From Anaerolineaceae bacterium (GTDB lineage Bacteria > Chloroflexota > Anaerolineae > Promineifilales > Promineifilaceae): a DNA stretch of 64,000 bases. The stretch spans positions 1 through 64,000 of the forward strand of contig PABI01000123.1 in the NCBI GenBank assembly GCA_002699125.1, in the 5' to 3' direction. A program made the translations under genes and the position numbers. How positions within the stretch are numbered: the first letter of the stretch is position 1; each line of letters begins with the position of its first letter. Under the pieces are notes generated by a model. That model saw only the letters and a program-made list of their open reading frames with translations. It was not told the origin of the DNA and searched no databases. Shown here piece after piece: positions 40,032 to 49,674 of this stretch.

Positions 40032-41858
40032 TTATTCACTTAACAATCTGGCATCAAGCAAAGCTGCCTTGGCTGAGGCGATATAATCTTGAGCCCCGAG
40101 GCTGTCCAATCCGGCCAGGTACTCGGCATAGTTGGCCTCGTTTAGCTCACGCTGGCCCAGCACAAACTGGATCAAGCCTTCACTGTAGAAGCGATCAAAG
40201 TCAGCCGCATTGTCAGGCGGCAAGATGACCTGGATGCCACGGCCGTCTACCCACGGTTGTTCCTGGAAGAAGTTAAGGAAATCCATGGGGAACATGGTAC
40301 GGCCGTTAGCTGTTTCATAAGTGGGGTAGCGTGCCCGAATTTCGGCCGGGCTGTTGTAGAACACCAGCTGGTTGCGCATTTGCGTAAAGGGTTGGCGTTC
40401 TGGCGAAGTGTAGGCTGCCGCCGGATCAATCCCTTCGGTCGAAATATCGCCATTAGCATCAATTACGTAGTTCACGCCTTCCTCGCCAAAACCAAGCAGC
40501 CAGTAACCATCGGTAGCCATCCACTCTAACAGGCGGGCAATGTCATCCAGCTTGCCTTCATCTGCGGCCGTTTGCGATACGGCAAAGATTTGGCCACGAC
40601 CGGTGTAAACACCATAGGATGCATCACCATTGGGGCCCGTGGGTGCCGGCAGCGGAATCCATTCCGCGTCCGGGAAGTTTTCATCAAACGGAGCATAGTT
40701 AGACTGGTTCGTCAAAGCAGCAAAATCTTCCCACATGATGCCAAACTGCCCTTGCTTCCAGCGAGCACGGAACTCATCTCGGCTCAGCGTAGGCCAATCG
40801 GGGTCAATTACACCTGCGTCCACCAGGCTGCTCATGTAAGCCAACGCTTCGGGATATTGCTCATCATATACATTCAGGCCAAAGTCTTCAGCATTCTCCG
40901 CAAAGTTCCACACGCCAGGCACGCCATAACCGCCAAAAATCCAGTCAAAGCGGTTACCAATACCCTGGCCGTTAATAAAACCGCCCACCCCGTAGGTATC
41001 ATCCTGGCCATTGCCGTCCGGGTCTTGTTCCGTAAAAGCCACCGCCACATCATATATCTCTTCCAACGTAGTGGGGGCCTCTAAACCCAGGTTGTCCAGC
41101 CAATCCTTACGAATGACCAAACCTTCTCGTCTGGGAATGGCGGGCGGTTCTGGCAGGCCAAACTGCTGGCCTACAAAAGTAGACAGACCAATCGCTAACG
41201 GATCGTTGTAATGCAGCTCTGTGCGTTGGGGCATGAGGGGCATCATGTCGTCAACGGGAGCCAATAGACCTAAATTAGCATACCGGTACAGCGCACCGCG
41301 CGTATCGCCAGTGGAGCTGACCATCTGGAACAAGTCTGGCAGCTCATTGGCAGCGGCGGCAGCATTCAATTTTGCTTCGCCATCTTGGCCAGGCGGGACG
41401 ATAACATAGGTGAAATTGATACCTAACTCGTCCCGAATAATGTCGTAAGCAACCCAATCCTCGGGCGGTGGGCCTGCTTCTGTGACGGTAGCTAAGGCCC
41501 ACAATTCAATATCTACCGGTTCAGTCATGGCAGCCTCTTCAGCCGCGGCTGCTTCGGCCTCGGCTTCAGCTGCGGCTTCGGCCACAGCGCTTTCGGCTGC
41601 TTCCAGGGCTGCCTGGGCTTCTGCCAACTGCGCTTCCAGAGCAGCCTGGGCTTCTTCATCGCCACTGGCGGCGGCTTCTAGTGCGGCCAGCGCAGCATCG
41701 GCCGTAGCCTGAGCATTGGCGGCTAATTCCTCGGCGGCATCCAACTGGCTGGTGTCGATTTCTGCAACTTCTGGACTCGAACAGCCTACAATCGAGACAA
41801 TTAACAGGAACAACAAAACAAAAACAAGTTTGTTGGCGTGCTTCTTACCCTTCATCAT
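40032..41858 (-). CDS. ABC sugar-transport substrate-binding lipoprotein with Ala/Glu-rich stalk
   Basis: 608 residues. The signal peptide and lipobox VSIVGC put the lipidated Cys at 26. Residues about 40-112 are almost only Ala, Glu and Gln in heptad-like order (coiled-coil stalk). The solute-binding domain starts at about 115 (VDIELWALATVTEAGPPPEDWVAYDIIRDELGINFTYVIV) and is of the LplA/YtcQ branch of family 1 SBPs, which serve oligogalacturonide-like sugars. AAGGAG precedes the ATG by 5 nt. Two permeases follow on the same strand upstream of it in gene order. The stalk is unusual: most SBPs have a short linker. Confidence 0.9.
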   Translation of the reverse strand: MMKGKKHANKLVFVLLFLLIVSIVGCSSPEVAEIDTSQLDAAEELAANAQATADAALAALEAAASGDEEAQAALEAQLAEAQAALEAAESAVAEAAAEAEAEAAAAEEAAMTEPVDIELWALATVTEAGPPPEDWVAYDIIRDELGINFTYVIVPPGQDGEAKLNAAAAANELPDLFQMVSSTGDTRGALYRYANLGLLAPVDDMMPLMPQRTELHYNDPLAIGLSTFVGQQFGLPEPPAIPRREGLVIRKDWLDNLGLEAPTTLEEIYDVAVAFTEQDPDGNGQDDTYGVGGFINGQGIGNRFDWIFGGYGVPGVWNFAENAEDFGLNVYDEQYPEALAYMSSLVDAGVIDPDWPTLSRDEFRARWKQGQFGIMWEDFAALTNQSNYAPFDENFPDAEWIPLPAPTGPNGDASYGVYTGRGQIFAVSQTAADEGKLDDIARLLEWMATDGYWLLGFGEEGVNYVIDANGDISTEGIDPAAAYTSPERQPFTQMRNQLVFYNSPAEIRARYPTYETANGRTMFPMDFLNFFQEQPWVDGRGIQVILPPDNAADFDRFYSEGLIQFVLGQRELNEANYAEYLAGLDSLGAQDYIASAKAALLDARLLSE

Positions 41859-41915
41859 TCGTTCTCCTTATGCTTAAAAATAAACTTGCGTAAAATGCTT
41901 CATTTAAGAGCAGCG

Positions 41916-42797
41916 TTACTCTTTCACGCCGCCGACCAATGTCCCTTTGGTGAAATAGCGCTGAATCCATGGATACACCAGGAGCATCGGCAGCATGGTG
42001 ATAAGTACACCGGCTGCTTTTAACGACTCAATTGAGGTGGAGCTAAATGCGTTGTATTCCACATACTCGTTAAAGCTGGCAGAGATAAGAATATTGCGCA
42101 GCAGTACCGGCAGTGGCATCAAAGAATTATCGTTCAGGTACAGAATGGGTGTAAAAAATTCATTCCAAAAATGAACCGCGTAGAACAGGCCGATGGTGAG
42201 CAGGATCGGTTTGGATAGGGGCAAAATGATTTTGATGAGAACTTGCAGCTCGTTAGCCCCATCCATGCGGGCAGCTTCCTTCAATTCATCGGGGAGTCCC
42301 TGGAAAAAGCTCATCATGATGAGGGTATTCCAGACGCTGACGGCCGGAGGCAGGATAATAGACAGAAAGTTGTTTGTCAGACCCAGGCGGGTAACTAGCA
42401 AGTAGGTGGGCACCAATCCCGGATTAAACAGGAAGGTAAACAGGATGAAGAGCAGGATGAGCTTACGGCCGGGCAGGCCGGTCACCGACAGGCCATAAGC
42501 CAGCGGAACGGTTAAAACCAGGCTGATGGCCGTGCCACCCAGGGTAATGATGGCGCTGTTTAGCATAGCGCGGGGGAACAACGGATGGGAGAGCAGTTGG
42601 CGGAAGGCTTCTGTCGTCCAGTCGGCCGGATTTAGAAAAAAAGGTACGCCTTGCTGGGTATAAACATCGAGCGGAGTAAAGGCAGTGACAATTACCTGCC
42701 AGAAGGGAATAACGATGAGCAGCAGGACAATGGTTAACATCACAACCAGGAAAATTTGGTAAGTTACGACGTCCCGCGTTTTGTTACGCAGTATCAT
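41916..42797 (-). CDS. Carbohydrate ABC transporter permease (CUT1, LplC/YtcP-like)
   Basis: 293 residues, six hydrophobic segments. The EAA loop reads EAARMDGANELQVLIKIILPLSKP (about residues 183-206), the contact with the ATPase. N-terminal signature FLVVMLTIVLLLIVIPFWQVIVTAFTPLDVYTQQGVPFFLNPADWT matches the LplC branch. Pairs with the permease gene ending 12 nt before its start. No ATPase gene is in the island, so a shared MsmX-type ATPase encoded elsewhere is expected. Confidence 0.92.
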   Translation of the reverse strand: MILRNKTRDVVTYQIFLVVMLTIVLLLIVIPFWQVIVTAFTPLDVYTQQGVPFFLNPADWTTEAFRQLLSHPLFPRAMLNSAIITLGGTAISLVLTVPLAYGLSVTGLPGRKLILLFILFTFLFNPGLVPTYLLVTRLGLTNNFLSIILPPAVSVWNTLIMMSFFQGLPDELKEAARMDGANELQVLIKIILPLSKPILLTIGLFYAVHFWNEFFTPILYLNDNSLMPLPVLLRNILISASFNEYVEYNAFSSTSIESLKAAGVLITMLPMLLVYPWIQRYFTKGTLVGGVKE

Positions 42798-42809
42798 GCT
42801 GGTTGCTCC

Positions 42810-43799
42810 TTAAAACAGGCTCTGGCCGGTAGTGCGTTTGGCCGCCTGATTGGCTACAAGAATTAGCCCAAGACCAATGACGCCTTTGAACAAGCCAACG
42901 GCCGTTGCCAGACTAAACTGGAATTGCAAAATACCCTGCCGGTAAACCCAGGTATCAATAATGTCGCCCACGCTGTAGACCGGCACCGAATACAGGACAA
43001 AAATCTGGTTAAAGCCTGCATCTAAAATGTGCCCCAGGCGCAGCAGCGTTACCAAAACGATCACCGGCAGAATGCCGGGCAGGGAAATGTGCCAGATGCG
43101 CCGAAAATGACTGGCTCCATCGACCGTGGCCGCCTCATACAAATCCGGGCTTATCGACAGCAGCGCCGCCAGGTAGATGATGGTGCTCCAGCCGGTCTCT
43201 TTCCAGATGTCCGAGATAACCACCACTGAGCGGAACCATTCTGGTGAGGTGAGGAAGGCAATGGGATCACCACCAAACGCTTTGATGATGTTGTTGATGA
43301 GGCCATTGTTGGGCGAAAGCAGCAAGAGCAGCACGCCAAACATGATGACCCACGAGAGAAAGTGAGGCAGGTAAACAATGGTCTGTACTACTGTGCGGAA
43401 CCGTTTGAGCAGCACTTCATGCAGCATCAAGGCCAGAATCACGGCCAGGGGAAGTCCCAAAACCAGTTTCGCCGTGCTAAAAAAGATTGTGTTGGCAATT
43501 AACTCGCTGAAGTAGAAAGAGTTGATGAAGGTTTCAAAATGTTGCAACCCCACCCAGGGGCTGCCCCAGACGCCCAACAATGGTTTGAAATCTTTGAAGG
43601 CAATTTGGGCATTCCACAGCGGCCCATATTTAAAAATCACAAAGTAGATGAGCGTAGGAGCCATCAGCAGATACAAATGACGATTCCGCCAGAAGGCACG
43701 CCAGGCTTGATTGCGGCTAGTAAAAGTTGAGGAAACGGCCGTTTCCCCCACAATCGTCTCAATTTCTTTAGATGCAGAACCATCAGCATGGGTTGTCAT
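42810..43799 (-). CDS. Carbohydrate ABC transporter permease (CUT1, LplB-like)
   Basis: 329 residues. A 35-residue charged head is followed by six hydrophobic segments; the EAA loop is EAATVDGASHFRRIWHISLPGILP. The segment HLYLLMAPTLIYFVIFKYGPLWNAQIAFKDFKPLLGVWGSPWVGLQHF is typical of LplB. First gene of the transporter operon after the regulator. The 180 bases upstream of it hold an imperfect GCAGAT hairpin (43923-43962) and no other signal I can name. Confidence 0.92.
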   Translation of the reverse strand: MTTHADGSASKEIETIVGETAVSSTFTSRNQAWRAFWRNRHLYLLMAPTLIYFVIFKYGPLWNAQIAFKDFKPLLGVWGSPWVGLQHFETFINSFYFSELIANTIFFSTAKLVLGLPLAVILALMLHEVLLKRFRTVVQTIVYLPHFLSWVIMFGVLLLLLSPNNGLINNIIKAFGGDPIAFLTSPEWFRSVVVISDIWKETGWSTIIYLAALLSISPDLYEAATVDGASHFRRIWHISLPGILPVIVLVTLLRLGHILDAGFNQIFVLYSVPVYSVGDIIDTWVYRQGILQFQFSLATAVGLFKGVIGLGLILVANQAAKRTTGQSLF

Positions 43800-43922
43800 T
43801 GCAACCTCTCCTCCATTCGTATTTGCTTATTTTAGCAGGGGGCAGTTGGATTATGGCGCACAGGGGTTGGACAAAAGCGTTAGGATACGGCCATAGCCAT
43901 CGTACAAAAGCAACAAAAACAG

Positions 43923-43962
43923 AACGCAGATTAAAGAGAAAAAATCAGCGTTCATCTGCGTT
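43923..43962. repeat. Intergenic GCAGAT-type imperfect inverted repeat
   Basis: AACGCAGAT (43923-43931) pairs with ATCTGCGTT (43954-43962), with an interior of AAATCAGCG words. Same vocabulary as the other spacers of the island. Confidence 0.6.
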
Positions 43963-43979
43963 TATCAGCGTCCCATTCT

Positions 43980-46900
43980 TTAACGGCCGTCTCCCCTGCG
44001 AAAATCAGTCGGCGACTCCCCCACAATCCGGCGAAACACCCGGCTGAAGTAAGCCGGATCGGTAATCCCCACGCGACGGGCAATCACCTGCACGCTGTCG
44101 GCGGTGGTTTGTAAAAGGTGTTTGGCCTGGGCCACGCGGTAGCGGTTTAAATAATCCCAGGGCGATATGCCCAATTCCTGGCTGAAGGTGCGGCTAAAAT
44201 AATCTTCGCTCATCCCCAGTTCGTCGGCGATTTCGCTGCGGCTGAGGGCACGGCCGTAATTTTGGTGCAGGTAAGCCACTGACTGCTTGATGAGCGCGCT
44301 GGTTTGTACCGGCAGCGCCTCCTCGCCAAACAGCGCCTGGTGCACCGAGGCAGCAATCTCCTCCTGCGTAGACACATCTTTGCTGCGCAGCGTCACGGCC
44401 GCATATTGCTCCAGGCGTTTAATATCGGCCAACGACAGCTGGCGGCTGCTCAAAATGACCACCGGTATTTGCCGGGTGCGCTCGTCGGCCCGCATCTGCT
44501 CCAGCACTTCAAAGCCGTCCATCTCCGGCATCATTAAATCCAGAATGACCAGATCGGGTGGATTTTGACGCATTGCTGCCAAACCGACGACACCGTTAAC
44601 GGCCGTTCTTACCGCAAAATCCGGCAGCCCCCGGCGCACCGCTTCCTGCGTCAGCCGCCGCGCCCGTGGATCATCATCGACAATCAGCACCGAGCCGGTT
44701 TCTGCTTCCGGCACTGTGGGCTGGATGGCGGCCCACAGTGCCTGGGTGCTGGCCGGTTTCACCACCAGGCTGGTCAGCCCGGCCGTCTCTTCGGCCAGCA
44801 GCTCCTGCTGATACAAGACAAAGGGAATCTGGTGCAGCTGGGGATGGTTGTGCAAACGGCGCATGAGCTGCCAATCTTCGGGGTTGGTTTCGACCATGTC
44901 CCAGATAACGGCCGCAGGCAAACCGGCCGTCAGCAGCGCTTCCCAGGAGGCCTGCGGATGCAAATGATGCAGTTGCAACTGCCGCCGCTGGCTGAAGCGG
45001 ACCACAGCCTCTGGCGTTGCCTCGCTGCGCGACACCCACCACACCACGGCACTGCCCACCAATGGACCCGCAGCCAGCCGCGTTTCCTGGCTGGGCAGCG
45101 GCAGGTAAACGTGAAATGTGCTGCCCTTCCCCGGTGCACTTTCCACCGTTAACTCTCCCTCATGCAAGGCTACCAGGTGGCGGGTGATGGATAGTCCTAA
45201 ACCGATACCGGGTGATGGCTGAACGGCCGTTTCATACGTCATAAACGGTTCGTAGATGTGCTCAATCACTTCGGCAGGTATGCCCACGCCGGTGTCGGAC
45301 ACCCACAGATGCAGCTTGCCGGCAGTGACCTCGACGCCCAGCGTAATCTGGCCCGCCTCAGTAAACCGGGCCGCGTTGGACAGCAAATTGAGCAAAATCT
45401 GGCGAAGGCGTACCGGGTCCGCCTTCACAATGGGCAGATGTTCCGGCAGTTCTATCTGCCACTCGACACCGTCCGCCGCATCTTTGGCCATCGAGCCAAA
45501 AGCATCGCTAATCAGCGTGCGCGGGTCCAGCATCATCGGGTACAGGTCCAGCGCGTTAATTTCAGCGCGGGACAAATCCAGCAAATCGTTGATCAGCCGC
45601 AGCTGGTGCTCGGCGCTTTGCTCGATTTCTGCCAAATCTTTTTGTGCCGGGACGGGCAGCGTCTCCGCCAGCCGCTGCGCGTGACCAATGATGATGTTCA
45701 GCGGCGTGCGCAGCTCGTGGCTGACGTTGGCCAGCAGCCGGGTTTTAATCTGGTTGGCCTGTTCGGCCGCGGCCTGCGCCTCGTACGCTTCCTTGAAGAG
45801 AATGGCACCCTTGAGCGCCGTGCTGATGTGCCCGCGCAGCACTTCGTAGATGTCGCCATCGTACGGCCCGACTTCAAAAGCAACAATCCCCAGCGGCTCG
45901 TCCTGGAAGAAGAGCGGCTCCACCAGCAGCGAAAAGCGGCGGGCGGGCAGCAAATCGGGCGGCAGCAGTTGGTGGGAGGGATAGATACGGCCGTTCACCC
46001 CCAAATCCACACGGCCGTCATCCGAATAAGCCAGAATCAGCCGAGACCTAGCCAGCGGCTCGGCTGGATTGTCGTACAGAGCCAGATAGGCGCTGCGAAT
46101 GCCCAGCTCCGGCAGGCGCGCCGCCAGCACGTCGGCCAGGCCGTCCACGTCAAAGGTAGTGATGAGCGCCTGGCCAATGTCGCGCAGGACGCTGCTTTGC
46201 CGCTCGGCCTGCAATTGGCGGGCAATCTGCGCCCGCTGCACCGCATCCCCTATGAGCACCCGCGCCTGGCCAAACAATGCTTCGGCCTGAAGCCGCTGCT
46301 CAGGGGTGAGCGTGGGCAGCAGCTCGCTGCGCAAAATAGAAATGCTGTTTTGCCAGGCGGAGGTTTCGTCGCCGTCCAAGGTGCCTTGCTGCAACATGCC
46401 GTTTAACGTGGTGCGGAAACGGCCGCTGCCGTCGTCATCCAGTTCACTGCGAAAAGCATCCAGCAACTGCTTGGCCCAGGTGGCGGCAATGCCCCGGTTG
46501 CGAATGACGCGGAAGATTTCTGCTTCGAGCAGTTCCTGGGTTTGTTTGAGAATATTTGGCTGCGTGTGGGGAACGGCCGTTACCGTCTCTCTGGCCATTT
46601 TTTCTGACCATGACGGGCAGCCACAAGATTGGCGCACCAGCAAACGGGATTGCAGCAGTACGCTGTCCGGCACAGTTTCATCGGCCAAAAGCGAGAGCAG
46701 CGTGGCCACAGACTGCTGGCCCTGCTCGTAAAACGGCAGCGACACCGACGTCAGCGGCGGCCGTACCAGCCGGCCCTCTTCAATGTCGTTAAAGCCGGCC
46801 ACTGCCACATCTGTGGGCACGTGAATACCGCGTTCGGCCATCAGGCGAATGGCACCAATGGCCAATAAATCGCTGGCGGCCACCAACGCCTGAAAATCGC

Positions 46901-47501
46901 GCCCCGGCTGCAAGCCGCGCTCGTCCAGCAGCACCGACATCGCCTCCACGCCTTTATTCCAGCCTAAGGCAGGGGAAATCAACCGTTCATCAGGTTGCAA
47001 CCCTTTTTCATGCAGCGTGTCTATAAACGCATGATGCCGCTCCAGGGCATAGGGATGGCTCTCCGGTCCGCGAATGAGAGCAATCCGTTGATAGCCATGC
47101 GCCTCAATGAGATGTTCCACCAGGGCGCACATACCTTGCTTGCCGTCAATGGCCACCATCGGGCGATGGCCGGTTGTAGAAGCCAGGTCGACCAGAGGGA
47201 TGGCGTGATACGCCTGGTGAAATTCAGCCACCTCGTCGGCCGTCGCCGCACCGGCCAGGGCCGATGTCCAGATAACCAAACCAGACAGCTGGCTGCTGTC
47301 TACCTGCTGGTAAATAACATTGCGCATCGCCTCAGCTGATTCGGCCGCATGAAGCCGCCCGCCAGGGAAACAAATCAGGTTTACCTCTTCAGCGGCAGCG
47401 GCATCCAAAATGCCCGGCCACAGCACGCGGGAGGCACCAACATGAATATTGGCCGACAAAAAACCGATGGTGGGACGTTCTGCACGGTTGGCGTTGGTCA
47501 T
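43980..47501 (-). CDS. One-protein hybrid: LacI-type sensor, GAF, histidine kinase, receiver and AraC HTH
   Basis: 1173 residues without a transmembrane segment or signal peptide. Order: periplasmic-binding-protein-like sensor domain of LacI/PurR type (about 10-290; TIGFLSANIHVGASRVLWPGILDAA, RPMVAIDGKQGMCALVEHLI), linker, GAF-like domain (about 430-580), HisKA with NVSHELRTPLN (His595), HATPase (about 690-815; DTGVGIPAE, GIGLGLSITRHLV), a receiver-like domain lacking the usual acidic pocket (about 820-945), a true receiver (950-1065; VLIVDDDPRARRLT, Asp988 in LVILDLMMPEMDGF), and AraC-type HTH (1075-1170; SRSEIADELGMSEDYFSRTFSQELGISPWDYLNRYR). A cytoplasmic sugar-acid sensor driving transcription of the uronate genes is the best inference. 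Confidence 0.9.
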   Translation of the reverse strand: MTNANRAERPTIGFLSANIHVGASRVLWPGILDAAAAEEVNLICFPGGRLHAAESAEAMRNVIYQQVDSSQLSGLVIWTSALAGAATADEVAEFHQAYHAIPLVDLASTTGHRPMVAIDGKQGMCALVEHLIEAHGYQRIALIRGPESHPYALERHHAFIDTLHEKGLQPDERLISPALGWNKGVEAMSVLLDERGLQPGRDFQALVAASDLLAIGAIRLMAERGIHVPTDVAVAGFNDIEEGRLVRPPLTSVSLPFYEQGQQSVATLLSLLADETVPDSVLLQSRLLVRQSCGCPSWSEKMARETVTAVPHTQPNILKQTQELLEAEIFRVIRNRGIAATWAKQLLDAFRSELDDDGSGRFRTTLNGMLQQGTLDGDETSAWQNSISILRSELLPTLTPEQRLQAEALFGQARVLIGDAVQRAQIARQLQAERQSSVLRDIGQALITTFDVDGLADVLAARLPELGIRSAYLALYDNPAEPLARSRLILAYSDDGRVDLGVNGRIYPSHQLLPPDLLPARRFSLLVEPLFFQDEPLGIVAFEVGPYDGDIYEVLRGHISTALKGAILFKEAYEAQAAAEQANQIKTRLLANVSHELRTPLNIIIGHAQRLAETLPVPAQKDLAEIEQSAEHQLRLINDLLDLSRAEINALDLYPMMLDPRTLISDAFGSMAKDAADGVEWQIELPEHLPIVKADPVRLRQILLNLLSNAARFTEAGQITLGVEVTAGKLHLWVSDTGVGIPAEVIEHIYEPFMTYETAVQPSPGIGLGLSITRHLVALHEGELTVESAPGKGSTFHVYLPLPSQETRLAAGPLVGSAVVWWVSRSEATPEAVVRFSQRRQLQLHHLHPQASWEALLTAGLPAAVIWDMVETNPEDWQLMRRLHNHPQLHQIPFVLYQQELLAEETAGLTSLVVKPASTQALWAAIQPTVPEAETGSVLIVDDDPRARRLTQEAVRRGLPDFAVRTAVNGVVGLAAMRQNPPDLVILDLMMPEMDGFEVLEQMRADERTRQIPVVILSSRQLSLADIKRLEQYAAVTLRSKDVSTQEEIAASVHQALFGEEALPVQTSALIKQSVAYLHQNYGRALSRSEIADELGMSEDYFSRTFSQELGISPWDYLNRYRVAQAKHLLQTTADSVQVIARRVGITDPAYFSRVFRRIVGESPTDFRRGDGR

Positions 47502-47696
47502 TACAGATCAACTCTCTCAGTCGGATAGCCTGACAAGATGGCATTAAAGCAGCCATCCGACGATTTTCCTTGTTTGCGTTCAGCTTGGGATAATACGCAA
47601 ATTTTTTGCCTGGCACAAACAACCCGCTTGAATAGAAATTCCCTCATGCTATACTTTTCGGACAATGAACGCTACTCTTTTATAAAAGACTGCTCT

Positions 47697-47764
47697 TGTC
47701 ATTCCCGCGCAGGCGGGAATCCACTCTGTCAATGAATATGGATGCCTGCCTTCGCAGGCATGAC
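47697..47764. repeat. REPIN-like doublet (TGTCAT...ATGACA)
   Basis: Left hairpin TGTCATTCCCGCGCAGGCGGGAATCCA (47697-47723) and right hairpin TGGATGCCTGC..GCAGGCATGACA (about 47740-47764) stand in inverted order, so the whole forms one cruciform. In the 300-nt spacer between the divergent regulator and the dynamin gene; the rest of that spacer (47502-47696) shows nothing I recognise. Confidence 0.8.
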
Positions 47765-47801
47765 ACGAGTAAATTTGCGGATTAAAGTTTTTAGGACATT
47801 T

Positions 47802-49565
47802 ATGGACGCTATTTTAAACCCTGAGCAGGAAGAACTGCTCAAACGCACCCGCGATACGCTGGGCCAGCTGCGTGACCTGTTGGGCGATACGGCCGCTTCC
47901 AAAGAAGACCGCACCGCCCTGGCCGAATCTATCCGCCAGCTAGATGATCTATTTTTGCTGGTCGTGGCCGGGGAATTCAACTCGGGTAAATCGGCCTTTG
48001 TTAACGCTTTTTTGGGCCAGGAGTTACAGCCCGAAGGGGTCACCCCAACCACCAGCCAGATTTACCTGCTGAAGTATGGCGAAGTCACCAACCTGGTGCC
48101 CGGCGACAAAGGCATTTGGGTGCAAACTGCGCCCATCGAGATGTTGAAGAAGATCAGCATTGTAGACACGCCCGGCACCAACGCCATCCTGCGTGAGCAC
48201 GAGGCCCTGACGGCCGAATTCATCCCCCGCTCCGACTTAGTGCTTTTTATCACCTCAGCCGATCGGCCGTTTAGTGAAAGCGAGCGCACCTTCCTGACAC
48301 AAATTCGAGACTGGGGCAAAAAGATCGTGCTGTTGGTAAACAAGGTCGATATCCTCACCAGAGACGGCGAACAAAACCAGGTGCTGGAATTTGTGCGCGA
48401 TTCGGCCAAAAATTTGGTGGGAGAGATTTCGGCCGTTTTTCCCATTTCGGCCAAGCAGGCGCAGCAGGCTAAGGCCGGCCAGCCGCAGCTGTGGGGCAAA
48501 AGCGGCTTTGAACCGCTGGAGCAGTTTATTCATGATACCTTGGATGATGACGGCCGTTTCCGGCTCAAGCTGCTCAATCCATTGGGGGTAGGCCTCAAAC
48601 TGGTGCGCAAGCAGCTCAGCCACAGTGAAACCGATTTGACCTCCTTGCAAGACGACCGGCAGCTGCTAGATGACATCGAGCGGCAAATGCTATATTACGA
48701 CGAAGATATGCAACGCAACTTCAAAGCCCGCCTCAGCGAAATCGACAACATTTTGTATGCCATGGAAAAGCGCGGCGACGAATTTTTTGACGAGATGATT
48801 CGCTTCAGCCGCGTCACCGATTTGATGCGCTCCCGTGCCCTGGAAAAAGCGTTCGAGACCAAAGTGGTGGCGGACACGCCCAAGCAAATCGAAAATCGCG
48901 TGAGTGAACTGGTCGATTGGATGGTGGAGCAGGATTTGCGACAGTGGACGGCCGTTGCCGAACATATGGCCCAGCGCAAAGAAGCCCACGACAATCGCGT
49001 TGTGGGGCAGTCCGGCCCCAAAGAAGGCACCCTGGCCTATGACCGCGCCCGGCTGGTCAGCTCCATCGGTGCCGCCACCCAGCGCGCCGTGGAAACCTAC
49101 GATAAAGACAAAGAAGCCGCCGAACTGGCCGAAGTGGCTCGCTCAGCTGTGGTGGGTACCGGCCTGGCTGGTGCCGCCGGTGCCGCCGGGTTAGGTCTGG
49201 CGCTCACCGGCGGGCTGCACCTGGTCTTTTTGGACGTGACGGGGATCGTGGCCGGCATCGCCTTTGCCACATTGGGCGCGCTGATCTTGCCCGCTCGCCG
49301 CCGCAAAGCGAAGCGGGAACTGGAAGAAAAGCTGGCCGCGCTGCGCCAGAAACTGGTCGGCAGCCTGACTGAGCAGTTCACCCGTGAGATGGGCCGCGGT
49401 GCCCAGCGCATCGAGGACACGATTGCCCCATTTGCCCGCTTTGTCCGCGCCGAAAGCGACAAGATTTCTGCTCAGCGAGACGAGCTGGTGGAGCTGGAAG
49501 CGCATATCAGCGGCTTGCAGGCACAGCTGAAGTTGAAGGCGATTGCGGAGGAGAGTGGGGAGTAA
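47802..49565 (+). CDS. Dynamin-family GTPase
   Basis: 587 residues from ATG 47802 (AGGA 7 nt upstream). The longer frame runs into the REPIN and is rejected. GTPase domain: P-loop GEFNSGKS at 57-64, switch II DTPGTNAI at about 117-124, NKVD at about 180. Helical stalk after about 260, then a Gly/Ala-rich hydrophobic hairpin (about 445-500; VGTGLAGAAGAAGLGLALTGGLHLVFLDVTGIVAGIAFATLGALIL), likely membrane-inserting, followed by a Lys/Arg-rich patch and a coiled coil. Bacterial dynamin-like proteins remodel or protect membranes. It is monocistronic, ending before a terminator. Confidence 0.9.
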   Translation: MDAILNPEQEELLKRTRDTLGQLRDLLGDTAASKEDRTALAESIRQLDDLFLLVVAGEFNSGKSAFVNAFLGQELQPEGVTPTTSQIYLLKYGEVTNLVPGDKGIWVQTAPIEMLKKISIVDTPGTNAILREHEALTAEFIPRSDLVLFITSADRPFSESERTFLTQIRDWGKKIVLLVNKVDILTRDGEQNQVLEFVRDSAKNLVGEISAVFPISAKQAQQAKAGQPQLWGKSGFEPLEQFIHDTLDDDGRFRLKLLNPLGVGLKLVRKQLSHSETDLTSLQDDRQLLDDIERQMLYYDEDMQRNFKARLSEIDNILYAMEKRGDEFFDEMIRFSRVTDLMRSRALEKAFETKVVADTPKQIENRVSELVDWMVEQDLRQWTAVAEHMAQRKEAHDNRVVGQSGPKEGTLAYDRARLVSSIGAATQRAVETYDKDKEAAELAEVARSAVVGTGLAGAAGAAGLGLALTGGLHLVFLDVTGIVAGIAFATLGALILPARRRKAKRELEEKLAALRQKLVGSLTEQFTREMGRGAQRIEDTIAPFARFVRAESDKISAQRDELVELEAHISGLQAQLKLKAIAEESGE

Positions 49566-49674
49566 ACAGTAAAAAGTGAGAAGTGAAAAGTAGGGGTGAG
49601 GCGAACGGTTAATACCCTGGAAAATCAGACAGCCATTTCTCCGTTCGCCTCGCCCTTTTGCTGAGGTAATAAAA

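Noticed and set aside
45258..46406. 382-residue open frame on the plus strand
   Set aside because: Antisense to the kinase region of the hybrid regulator, with no recognisable domain.
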